A DNA stretch of 6,034 nt from Bryobacteraceae bacterium (lineage in GTDB: Bacteria > Acidobacteriota > Terriglobia > Bryobacterales > Bryobacteraceae): the NCBI GenBank assembly GCA_947456995.1, contig CANGVB010000253.1:1-6034 (forward strand), written 5' to 3'. A model generated the notes under the pieces. The model saw only the letters and a program-made list of their open reading frames with translations, was not told the origin of the DNA and made no database searches. Positions 1 to 6,034 of this stretch are shown here, one piece after another. How positions within the stretch are numbered: the stretch's first letter is position 1; each line of letters begins with the position of its first letter. Position numbers and translations under genes: made by a program.

Positions 1-1
1 T

Positions 2-130
2 TCCAAAAAGTGGGGCGAAGAAACAGCCAAGTACCTCTTTGTGGAGAATCCGGGGGCAGTACTGCGCGGCGGCAAGCTGGTGGGTGCCTCAAAACCTCGT
101 AAAAAGGGTTTCTTCTCCTTCCTAGGATAG
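2..130 (+). CDS. C-terminal fragment, possible CpsB/CapC-type PHP tyrosine phosphatase
   Basis: This is the 3' end of a gene that begins before the window. It is open from the first complete codon at base 2 to a TAG stop at 128-130, giving 42 residues. The segment WGEETAKYLFVENPGAVLRG resembles the end of manganese-dependent PHP-fold tyrosine phosphatases (CpsB/CapC/YwqE). Those enzymes commonly finish with a pattern like fGee.A..l..eNp.avl.g, placed after the last metal-binding histidine. They dephosphorylate the tyrosine kinases that control capsule or exopolysaccharide export. The tail then turns basic and aromatic (SKPRKKGFFSFLG), which is compatible with a loose C-terminal extension. No catalytic residue is inside the window, so the family call rests on this short stretch alone. 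The glycosyltransferase-like gene at 4416 is weak supporting context. It could be another metal-dependent hydrolase. Confidence 0.45.
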   Translation, partial: SKKWGEETAKYLFVENPGAVLRGGKLVGASKPRKKGFFSFLG

Positions 131-160
131 AACTTTCAAGAATGCCTGCCCATTGTCGAT

Positions 161-1942
161 ATGGGCCATGTGGCAGACACCAGTTTTTCGATCCAGGAAC
201 TAGAGAGAGTCTTCGCGGAAAGTCCGAAGCTTGGGCACGAGCAACTGCAGCAGTGGAAAACCGAGCATCATGCGGAGTTCTTGAAACAGGCAATCGAACT
301 GCTCGAATCCGGGCAGGGCAATAGTTTTTCTCAAATCGTATTGAAGCTCCTGCGGCAGGATGCATCCAGCTTGAAGCAGCTTGTCGCTACGGCAGACTTG
401 TTGAGTCTTGACGATTCGATTCGAATGCTTCGTGTAGCGAGCAAGAACGATGCTGGCTATCAGAATCATCTGGTGTCCAATGTAAAGTCTGAGATCGATC
501 ATTCCGGTGCCTGGATTGCTAAACAAGAACTGACGCGTGTGTTGGAGATTTTGTCTCAGTCAGTGGATGCCGAACACCTTGAGGGAATACTCACTTTATT
601 GAGTGAACATCCAGACCCGAGGTTAAGGTCCAAGGTGGCTATGCTTGCGGGCTCGATGCTGCGTGAACAGCCCAAGTGCGTTGCCTTGCTCAAAGATCCA
701 GACCCGAGAGTGCGAGCCAACGCTATTGCTTCTTTGTGGGGCCGCCGTGATTCAGAGTCGATTCATATTTTCAAAGAAGCAAGCCTGGATTCCTATCACC
801 GTGTGATTGCCAACGGAGTTTATGGCTTGTACATGGCAGGGGAGATATCTTCGGTGCGAGGGATTCTTAAGCTGGTAAGGGATGCGGATCTCGACCGGCA
901 ACTGGCTGGCGGCTGGCTGATGGGACAAACAGCCGATCCGCGGTTTTTAAATGTCGTAGAAGAATACCTCACGGTGAAGACGGGCCGGGTAAAGCTGGCT
1001 TTGCTGAATGCATCGAGAAAGATCAAGAAGCGGCTCTCCGACCTGAAGGCGAAACCGGCGCTCGGTCTGGAGTTGGTAGGCTTTGATCGCTTGGAGAAGG
1101 GCCGGGTGCGCGCGAGCCTGCTTGTGCGACGGCCAGATGGAACCAAATTCGCTCCCAATGAATTGCTGGCTACTCAGGTGATCGTAAAGGATGGCGACCT
1201 GCGAGTGGATCAAGTCCACTTCGAAGCAAGAGGCGGTGTTGAGGCAGCTCACAGCATTTTCTTGATTCCACAGCGTACGACCGCAGCCAGGGGCTTCTAT
1301 GACGAGATGGAGCAGGGTCTTGAAGTAGCGATCTCACAGAAACGTGCCACCGACTACTGGTCGATTCAGAAATACAACCCACCTTCGAAGGGTAAGCAGT
1401 CTGAGCCAACCCTGATCGACTTTTCGACCGATGCCACAAGTTTGGTGAAGCACCAACTCAAAGATTTGGAAGGTGCATCAGCGAGCCTCGCCGAAGGATT
1501 TGAGTTAGCTCTCAGTTCCTTTCCAGCCTCTTCCAGTCGCAGGCATCTTGTGCTGGTTCTCGATCCCGAACTGGGTGCCGAGTTTGAAGTACCTGCAACT
1601 TGGCCTGCGCTGATGGAGAAGCAAGGTGTAGTGTTGTATGTCGTTTCTTGTGGAGAGCTGAGCGAAGCAACTGCGCAACCTCTATGGCAACTCTGTTCGG
1701 CCCGCCGGGGTGCCTATCTGGAATCAAAGGTAGAAGCCAGGCTTGCCCCTGTTTTGGCGCGATTGGCCTCGGCTTTGCCCGGCTATTTTTACGTGACCTA
1801 TCTTCTCGGCCGTTCTCTGCCTAACCCGGATCCGTTGCAACGAGTCACGATTGAAGTTCTTCCTCCGGATGGTTATGGCTGCATCGTTATCCAGGCCGAT
1901 GGTGAACTGCTTGCTGAAGAAGGTCCAGGCCTGGCCGACTAG
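161..1942 (+). CDS. HEAT-repeat protein with degenerate VWFA-like domain
   Basis: This 593-residue protein has no signal peptide or membrane helix, so it is probably cytoplasmic. Residues 10-130 are helical. Residues 135-270 look like HEAT repeats: paired helices with turns such as PDPRLRSKVA and PDPRVRANAI, the second followed by a tryptophan-containing helix. Residues 300-360 form a beta-rich linker (LELVGFDRLEKGRVRASLLV), like the sandwich that precedes VWFA-related domains of Acidobacteriota. Residues 363-545 follow the order of a von Willebrand A fold, with strands SIFLIP, RRHLVLVLD and GVVLYVVS, ending in ALPGYFYVTYLL and a final beta hairpin. The MIDAS DxSxS is replaced by P370-Q-R-T-T, so metal-dependent ligand binding is unlikely. 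Both halves suggest a protein-protein scaffold; the partner is unknown. ATG 161 has no clear Shine-Dalgarno. GTG 170 is an alternative start in the same frame. The preceding gene ends 30 bases upstream. Confidence 0.88.
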   Translation: MGHVADTSFSIQELERVFAESPKLGHEQLQQWKTEHHAEFLKQAIELLESGQGNSFSQIVLKLLRQDASSLKQLVATADLLSLDDSIRMLRVASKNDAGYQNHLVSNVKSEIDHSGAWIAKQELTRVLEILSQSVDAEHLEGILTLLSEHPDPRLRSKVAMLAGSMLREQPKCVALLKDPDPRVRANAIASLWGRRDSESIHIFKEASLDSYHRVIANGVYGLYMAGEISSVRGILKLVRDADLDRQLAGGWLMGQTADPRFLNVVEEYLTVKTGRVKLALLNASRKIKKRLSDLKAKPALGLELVGFDRLEKGRVRASLLVRRPDGTKFAPNELLATQVIVKDGDLRVDQVHFEARGGVEAAHSIFLIPQRTTAARGFYDEMEQGLEVAISQKRATDYWSIQKYNPPSKGKQSEPTLIDFSTDATSLVKHQLKDLEGASASLAEGFELALSSFPASSSRRHLVLVLDPELGAEFEVPATWPALMEKQGVVLYVVSCGELSEATAQPLWQLCSARRGAYLESKVEARLAPVLARLASALPGYFYVTYLLGRSLPNPDPLQRVTIEVLPPDGYGCIVIQADGELLAEEGPGLAD

Positions 1943-1949
1943 CCGTAAT

Positions 1950-1969
1950 CTGAAAGCTAAACTGAAAGC
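1950..1969 (+). repeat. 8-bp direct repeat abutting a GTG start
   Basis: CTGAAAGC occurs at 1950-1957 and again at 1962-1969, with a 12-base period. The second copy touches the GTG start of the peptidase gene. The only Shine-Dalgarno-like sequence for that gene is the GAAAG within this copy, which is weak and very close to the start. The repeat may be chance. Confidence 0.4.
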
Positions 1970-4393
1970 GTGACATGGATCCACGCCTTCTTAGGTCTCT
2001 TGCTTTTTTGTCCGGCCCTCTTCAGCCAGACAACCACACCTGATTCCCGTCTCAAATTGGGTGACTTGAGCAAGGTTCTCAGGGACGCCACTCTCGATCC
2101 GGAGGCTTGCTTCCGTGTGCGTGAATTTGCCTACCGTCGCAATGAAGTCCGTATTTTCCTGACTGAAGGCATATTGATATTCCGCAAGCCTGTGAATGGA
2201 ATGAGGACGGGTGCGGTTTTTGTCGCCAGTGAAGAGCTTGAAGATGCCGAGATCCTCCTGATTCCACCGAACCGGATGGAACGCCGGTCTCTGGCCAGCT
2301 TTACCGGAGAGCCAAACCTTGACGAGCATTTTCATGCGGCTGTCTTTCTGTTTACCGATGGTACCGGCGAGAAGTGGATGGACGAACTCAACCGCAGCGA
2401 GACAGCGAAGCGGAGCCCCGAGCGCGGAGTATTGGCTGCGGAGAAATGGAACGATGTGGTTCGCAATCTCAGCGATAGCCTCGAAACCCGGCTGCTTGAA
2501 GATCTCAGCAACGGTGGTGGGCCTGGCAAAGGATGTTTTTTTGCGGCATTGTCGGGACGCAAACTGGGCAACTTCGATATCTATCTCGATCCTCGCGGCC
2601 GTGAGGAATTGCTGGTTGGCCAGATGGAGAATCTGGAAGGTCGCAATCGATATAACTTCTGGGCGCACTTTGAGCCGAAAAGAACCCAACCACGCGTGAT
2701 GCCTGGGCCGGTTGCGAAAATCGAACGTTTTGAAGTGAAGGCAGTGATTGCCGAGGACTTGCAGTTTCGTGCCACCGTACGAATGACTCTGCGTTCAAAT
2801 CAGGATGGTCTGAGTGTTCTGCCCGTGGATCTTTCTCCCCGGTTGCGCGTGAAGGCGGCGCGATGGAATGGCGAGCCTGTCGAGGTCTTCCAACGGGATG
2901 CATTACGCGCCAATCTGTTGCGCAATGGGGATTCTGAGGGCTTGCTTCTGCAGCCGGCTCAGCCACTGAAACTCGGTGAGACTGGGGTGCTTGAGATTGA
3001 AGAAGAAGGCAACATCTTCTTCCGCGCAGGCAACGACGTTTTGTATCTTGCAACTCGGGCTAGCTGGTTCCCGCAAATGCAGTTTCAGGCAGCTCCTTTT
3101 GAGGCGAGCTTTGAACACTCTAAACTGCTTACGCTGGTTTGCCCCGGGCAACGCAAGGAAACCACAAAGGGCGACAGCAAGCTCACTACCTGCAAGGTGG
3201 ATCAGCCGCTGCGACTTTTTGGGTTTAACCTCGGAGCCTTCGAGTCGACTTCGGTTAAGCGTGGCAGCTTTGAGGTAGAAGTTTATGCCAACAAGACCCT
3301 CGAGAGCGCGCTGGTGAGCCGTCCTGCGCAGCAGATCATGGTTGCGCCTCAACCTGGACCCGGCCAGCGACGGCGTATCGATTTTCCTGTTGTGATGAAT
3401 TCGCCTTCTCCTCCGGCCGATCCGTTGTCGCGTATGCCTGCGATGGCGGAGGAGATTGCAGGAGCAATGGAGTTTTTCACTTCCCTTTTTGGGCCGCCAC
3501 CTCTGGCTCGTGTAGTGGCTGCTCCAATCCCAGGCGCCTTTGGACAAGGGTTCCCGGGCTTCCTCTATCTATCGACACTCGCCTATCTTGAAGACCGCAA
3601 TCTGCCCGCCGCCGAAAAGGCTGAGTGGCAGGGCAGATATTTCCGCGAGATTTTGGAAGCACATGAACTTGCGCACCAATGGTGGGGCAACCATGTCGGG
3701 TTTGAAAACTATCGCGATGAGTGGCTGTCAGAGGCTTTTGCCAACTATTCTGCCCTGCTCTACCTCGAGAAGCGACGCGGGGGGAAGCCGATTGAGACGG
3801 TGCTCGAGGAGTACAAGCGCCGTCTGATTTTTGAAGGCAAAGACGGCAAGAGTCTTGAATCGGCCGGCCCTCTTGTTTTCGGCATGCGCTTGCGTTATTC
3901 CGATCCGGTAGCCTGGCATGCGGTCACCTACGGGAAGAGCACCTGGGTTCTGCATATGTTGCGCAACCGGCTTGGCGATGCCGCTTTTTTCAAGATGTTG
4001 GCGCAACTGGTCAAAGACTACGCCGGCAAGGCCATGACCACAGAGGACCTGCGACGGGCTGCTGCCGCCATGCTGCCCAAGGACGCGCCCGATCGAGAGC
4101 TCGTGAATTTCTTCGAGACATGGGTTTATGGCACGGGATTGCCGCATCTCGAGTTGACGTCCACGGTGAAGGGCATTGCTCCGCGCAAGGTGATCGAGTT
4201 GCGACTGAAGCAAACGCTGGTGCCTGAAGATTTTGCCCTCGACGTGCCTGTGGAGATTCAGTTGCCGCGCGGGCAGAAGTCGATCCGGTGGATGCGAAGT
4301 GGTCCGGAAGACGATGTGCTTGAGATTCCTTTTGCCGGCGCTGTGCCTCCAAAGGTGCTGCTTGATCCTCGCGGAACAATTCTTAAACGCTAA
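1970..4393 (+). CDS. Secreted M1-family (gluzincin) zinc metallopeptidase
   Basis: This 807-residue protein hydrolyses peptide bonds with one zinc ion, by family inference. GTG 1970 is the first possible start, because in-frame stops lie at 1940, 1946 and 1958. It yields a hydrophobic N-terminus (AFLGLLLFCPALFSQ) that looks like a signal peptide, cleaved near residue 19-20, although the n-region lacks Lys or Arg. Residues 25-240 form an N-terminal extension of unknown role. About 248-455 is the M1 beta domain, 485-700 the thermolysin-like catalytic domain, and 715-807 a C-terminal beta domain. The zinc site is complete: H565, E566 and H569 in HELAHQWWG, then E588 in WLSEAFANY, with exactly 18 residues between. 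Y654 in VTYGKS fits the transition-state tyrosine. The usual GxMEN motif is replaced by GAFGQGFPGFLYLS (522-535), which lacks the glutamate that binds the substrate amino terminus. Aminopeptidase specificity is therefore uncertain. The large helical C-terminal domain of PepN-type enzymes is absent. Confidence 0.93.
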   Translation: MTWIHAFLGLLLFCPALFSQTTTPDSRLKLGDLSKVLRDATLDPEACFRVREFAYRRNEVRIFLTEGILIFRKPVNGMRTGAVFVASEELEDAEILLIPPNRMERRSLASFTGEPNLDEHFHAAVFLFTDGTGEKWMDELNRSETAKRSPERGVLAAEKWNDVVRNLSDSLETRLLEDLSNGGGPGKGCFFAALSGRKLGNFDIYLDPRGREELLVGQMENLEGRNRYNFWAHFEPKRTQPRVMPGPVAKIERFEVKAVIAEDLQFRATVRMTLRSNQDGLSVLPVDLSPRLRVKAARWNGEPVEVFQRDALRANLLRNGDSEGLLLQPAQPLKLGETGVLEIEEEGNIFFRAGNDVLYLATRASWFPQMQFQAAPFEASFEHSKLLTLVCPGQRKETTKGDSKLTTCKVDQPLRLFGFNLGAFESTSVKRGSFEVEVYANKTLESALVSRPAQQIMVAPQPGPGQRRRIDFPVVMNSPSPPADPLSRMPAMAEEIAGAMEFFTSLFGPPPLARVVAAPIPGAFGQGFPGFLYLSTLAYLEDRNLPAAEKAEWQGRYFREILEAHELAHQWWGNHVGFENYRDEWLSEAFANYSALLYLEKRRGGKPIETVLEEYKRRLIFEGKDGKSLESAGPLVFGMRLRYSDPVAWHAVTYGKSTWVLHMLRNRLGDAAFFKMLAQLVKDYAGKAMTTEDLRRAAAAMLPKDAPDRELVNFFETWVYGTGLPHLELTSTVKGIAPRKVIELRLKQTLVPEDFALDVPVEIQLPRGQKSIRWMRSGPEDDVLEIPFAGAVPPKVLLDPRGTILKR

Positions 4394-4400
4394 CGCGGGG

Positions 4401-4406
4401 TATCCT
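4401..4406 (+). promoter_or_regulatory. Possible -10 element before the glycosyltransferase gene
   Basis: TATCCT, preceded by GGGG, lies 9 bases before ATG 4416. It matches the TAnnnT form of a sigma-70 -10 box and would give an almost leaderless transcript. That would fit the lack of a Shine-Dalgarno near this start; the only G-rich stretch, GCGGGG at 4395-4400, is too far away. No good -35 element is visible, so this is a weak candidate. Confidence 0.18.
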
Positions 4407-4415
4407 TGAATCTGG

Positions 4416-5219
4416 ATGGAATCTCCCGTACAGGAATCGCCCGAAGTCCGGGCCACACGCGTCTCGATTATTATTGTTTCCCAGCATCAATGTCAGCTCT
4501 TGCGGCCGACGTTGACTGCCTTGGCCGCTCGCTCTGAGCCAGACTTGAGTGAGGTGCTGGTTGTCGACTGCGGCAGCCGCGATGGAAGTGCTCGTCTGGA
4601 TGATGAGTTTGAGGGAATTACGATTCTCAGGCTACCCCATAACTTTGGCTGGACCAAGGCGATCAACATCGCCACACGCACCGCCAAGGGGGAGTATCTT
4701 CTTCTCCTTCCCAATGGCTGTCAGGTGGGTCCGGATTCCATACAGCAGATGCTGAGCGCGCTTGAGGCAGACCCGCAAGCTGGGGCCGTGTGTCCTGCCG
4801 GCGACCTCTTTGCCTTGCCCAAGCCAGGCGATACTGCTTTGGCCAGGGGCTCTGAGTACCCTTTTGATCAGCCCGTGTTGTTGCCCAAGCTAGCGCTGGT
4901 GAGCATGAACTATCTGCCCGACAGATATGGTCAATACTATGGCGATCTTGAGTTGTTCCACAAGATGAAGGAAGCGGGCAAGCGAGTGCTTGTGTTGCAG
5001 GATCTGGTTCTGCCAAGGGAGCGTGCCGCTCAGGAGATGATCAGCCCCGAAATGGATGAAGCCGACCGGATGAATGGGCTGGGTTCGTTTTATTCCAAGA
5101 ATTATGGCTTCATGGCAGGCTTCGGTTTCTGGCTGGCTCAAACGGCCAAAGCTTTCTTTTCATTTCGTCTAGGGCTTGCGGGAAAACTCTTAGGCGGCTC
5201 TAAGGTGGATGGACTATAA
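4416..5219 (+). CDS. Family 2 (GT-A fold) glycosyltransferase-like protein
   Basis: This 267-residue protein resembles GT2 enzymes of the rhamnosyltransferase type, which move a sugar from a nucleotide donor to an envelope or polysaccharide acceptor on the cytoplasmic face. Strand 1 is VSIIIVSQHQ (16-25). VLVVDCGSRDGS (47-58) is the conserved second strand, with D51 expected to contact the nucleotide. NFGWTKAINIATRTAKGEYL (76-95) matches the GT2 N.G...A.N...... G.yl block. The next segment, normally LLLNPD with a metal-binding acid, reads LLLLPNGCQV (95-104), so the DxD acid is missing. YYGDLELFHKMKEAGKRV (174-191) corresponds to the usual EDxDL..R...G block, with D177 and E179 retained. The C-terminus (227-260) is hydrophobic or amphipathic and could touch the membrane. 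ATG 4416 lies 22 bases after the peptidase stop. Donor and acceptor cannot be told; an inactive relative is possible. Confidence 0.82.
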   Translation: MESPVQESPEVRATRVSIIIVSQHQCQLLRPTLTALAARSEPDLSEVLVVDCGSRDGSARLDDEFEGITILRLPHNFGWTKAINIATRTAKGEYLLLLPNGCQVGPDSIQQMLSALEADPQAGAVCPAGDLFALPKPGDTALARGSEYPFDQPVLLPKLALVSMNYLPDRYGQYYGDLELFHKMKEAGKRVLVLQDLVLPRERAAQEMISPEMDEADRMNGLGSFYSKNYGFMAGFGFWLAQTAKAFFSFRLGLAGKLLGGSKVDGL

Positions 5220-5230
5220 AGATTTCGTCC

Positions 5231-5260
5231 GATGATCCGATCTTCTCCTTGAGGATCATC
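5231..5260. repeat. Perfect 8-bp inverted repeat overlapping the ribosome binding site
   Basis: GATGATCC (5231-5238) and GGATCATC (5253-5260) are exact reverse complements with a 14-base loop. The 3' arm includes the GG of the GAGG Shine-Dalgarno for the gene at 5265. As RNA this stem could hide the ribosome binding site; as DNA it could be an operator. No T-run follows, so it is not a standard terminator. Confidence 0.5.
5251..5254 (+). promoter_or_regulatory. Ribosome binding site of the coiled-coil protein gene
   Basis: GAGG lies 10 bases before ATG 5265. It is the clearest Shine-Dalgarno-like site in the window and favours that start over the in-frame ATG at 5274. Confidence 0.5.
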
Positions 5261-5264
5261 ACAG

Positions 5265-5816
5265 ATGGACGCTATGCTCTGGTTGTTTATGCCTTTGTTT
5301 GTCGCTGCCGGGTCGGCCTTACTGGCTTACTTCGTCATGCAGTCGAAGCTGGAAGTTGCAATTTCCAAAGAACGTGAGACTATGGCCGAGGCCCGGGCTG
5401 CGATTGCAACCCACGCCAAGACGCTCGAAGAAACCATCAAGGCGACTGAAGAACGTACGCGCCGCCAGGCACTCGATGACTTTCTTGCCGATTTCCGTGT
5501 TGAAGAACGTCATTACTCTCGCGAGAGCAAGAGCCTCTTTCTCAACCGCAAGTCGATGGTATTGCAAGAACGCCTCTTTTTCCGAAACATTCCGCTCAGC
5601 AACTGGGTAGAGCACGAGATGGTGGTTGAGGACGGCGGCGATCTGCAAAAGCTTGCCAAAGCCTGCAGCGTGTTTAGCGCTCGCGGTATGTCTGGTGATG
5701 GTGCGGCTTCGGCGATCCCACAATTGGCTGGAGCTGGTGGAGCGGTGCCGGTTTCTTCTGCCAAGTTGCTGTCGATGGATTCGCCACAGCCACGCCGTAA
5801 GGGCATCGCCGGTTAA
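5265..5816 (+). CDS. Conserved-looking membrane-anchored coiled-coil protein of unknown function
   Basis: This 183-residue protein belongs to no family I can name with certainty. Residues 5-24 (LWLFMPLFVAAGSALLAYFV) form one transmembrane helix or uncleaved anchor. Residues 27-75 are rich in Glu, Lys, Arg and Ala and form a likely coiled coil (KERETMAEARAAIATHAKTL). Residues 70-137 are a compact charged and aromatic segment with FLADFRVEERHYSRESKSLF, NRKSMVLQERLFFRNIPLSN and WVEHEMVVEDGGDLQKLAKA. It looks like the conserved functional core. Residues 140-183 are Gly/Ala/Ser/Pro-rich and probably disordered, ending in RRKG. The design, an anchor with a cytoplasmic stalk and a small domain, suggests a membrane-associated adaptor, which is inference only. 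It sits 45 bases after the glycosyltransferase gene and 56 bases before nadA. No enzyme motif is visible. Confidence 0.82.
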   Translation: MDAMLWLFMPLFVAAGSALLAYFVMQSKLEVAISKERETMAEARAAIATHAKTLEETIKATEERTRRQALDDFLADFRVEERHYSRESKSLFLNRKSMVLQERLFFRNIPLSNWVEHEMVVEDGGDLQKLAKACSVFSARGMSGDGAASAIPQLAGAGGAVPVSSAKLLSMDSPQPRRKGIAG

Positions 5817-5822
5817 ATCCGG

Positions 5823-5861
5823 TAGGCTACACTTAAGGCTAAAGGGGCTTTTGCCAGCCTA
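5823..5861 (+). promoter_or_regulatory. nadA leader with possible -10 box and alternative stems
   Basis: TACACT at 5828-5833 could serve as a -10 box for nadA; no clear -35 is seen. TAGGCT (5823-5828) is the exact reverse complement of AGCCTA (5856-5861). AGGCT (5836-5840) can also pair with AGCCT (5856-5860), and GGC-TTTT-GCC (5846-5855) can form a small inner hairpin. The first two pairings exclude each other. There is no Shine-Dalgarno next to the nadA ATG. Regulation is possible but not shown. Confidence 0.25.
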
Positions 5862-5872
5862 ATCAGCCACCC

Positions 5873-6034
5873 ATGCCTGCCGTATCCATTCACACCTCTA
5901 TCGCCGAAGAGATCCTTGCTCTCAAGCAAGAACGTAAAGCGATCATTCTGGCCCACCACTATCAGGAATCTGAGATTCAGGAACTGGCCGATGTGATCGG
6001 TGACAGCCTGGAGCTCGCGCGTAAAGCCAAACAA
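5873..6034 (+). CDS. nadA: Quinolinate synthase NadA, N-terminal part (runs off the window)
   Basis: The first 54 codons from ATG 5873 to the window end are open. NadA is a [4Fe-4S] enzyme that condenses iminoaspartate with dihydroxyacetone phosphate to make quinolinate in de novo NAD synthesis, in the cytoplasm. The visible part carries the family's first domain signature: [20 protein letters not shown] followed by SLELARKA. H28, Y30 and S45 line up with the substrate-binding His19, Tyr21 and Ser36 of the Thermotoga maritima enzyme, at a constant offset of nine. The three cluster cysteines lie beyond the window. ATG 5873 gives an N-terminus of the expected length, with about nine residues before the first helix. 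No Shine-Dalgarno is apparent, so the start is chosen from homology. The partner genes nadB and nadC are not in view. Confidence 0.95.
   Translation, partial: MPAVSIHTSIAEEILALKQERKAIILAHHYQESEIQELADVIGDSLELARKAKQ

Noticed and set aside
142..324. A 60-codon open frame starting at ATG 142, 19 bases before the chosen start of the HEAT/VWFA gene
   Set aside because: It lies in another frame, largely inside the 593-codon gene, and its product is Arg/Cys-rich with no recognisable pattern. It is most likely a shadow.
1991..2689. A 232-codon open frame on the minus strand
   Set aside because: It is fully antisense to the M1 peptidase gene, whose domains are clear. Its translation shows no coherent domain, and long antisense frames are expected from this codon use.
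2903..3547. A 214-codon open frame on the minus strand
   Set aside because: It is antisense to the peptidase gene and gives an Arg/His-rich product typical of reverse-frame translation.
3728..4456. A 242-codon open frame on the minus strand
   Set aside because: It is antisense to the peptidase catalytic region and the start of the glycosyltransferase gene. The product has no recognisable motif.
5231..5264. Rho-independent terminator between the glycosyltransferase and coiled-coil genes
   Set aside because: The stem is only 8 bp with a 14-base loop and no T-run after it, and it overlaps the next gene's ribosome binding site.
5817..5872. Confident NAD+-I (nadA motif) riboswitch
   Set aside because: The gap is short and I could not align it to the known tandem-domain pattern, so I kept it only as a question for a covariance search.

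Overview
The window is 6,034 bases of compact, moderately GC-rich bacterial DNA. All genes lie on the + strand and are separated by only about 20-60 bases. It holds the tail of one gene, four complete genes and the head of a sixth. Two features suggest Acidobacteriota, possibly a Solibacter/Bryobacter-like lineage: the degenerate VWFA-related fold in the first complete gene, and the M1-type peptidase with a long N-terminal extension. This placement is inference from protein style, not from a marker gene.

Layout: (1) 2-130, the last 42 codons of a gene that best resembles the C-terminus of a CpsB/CapC PHP-type tyrosine phosphatase (tentative). (2) 161-1942, a cytoplasmic protein fusing helical HEAT-like repeats to a VWFA-like domain whose metal-binding MIDAS residues are gone. 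(3) 1970-4393, a secreted M1-family (gluzincin) metallopeptidase with a perfect HExxH-x18-E zinc site but no recognisable GAMEN exopeptidase motif. (4) 4416-5219, a family 2 glycosyltransferase-like protein with an altered DxD motif. (5) 5265-5816, a small membrane-anchored coiled-coil protein of unknown function. (6) 5873-6034, the first 54 codons of nadA (quinolinate synthase), which runs off the window.

The co-directional layout and short gaps would allow a single transcript, but I see no convincing terminator or strong promoter to set its limits. The possible phosphatase tail and the glycosyltransferase hint at surface polysaccharide work, the peptidase acts outside the cytoplasm, and nadA is a housekeeping NAD biosynthesis gene. 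I cannot show that these form one pathway. No RNA gene, mobile element, CRISPR array or origin was seen, and no stretch longer than 60 bases lacks a gene. The points most worth a second look are the repeated loss of signature catalytic or metal residues in three adjacent proteins, a perfect inverted repeat overlapping the ribosome binding site of the coiled-coil gene, and a nadA leader with mutually exclusive stems.
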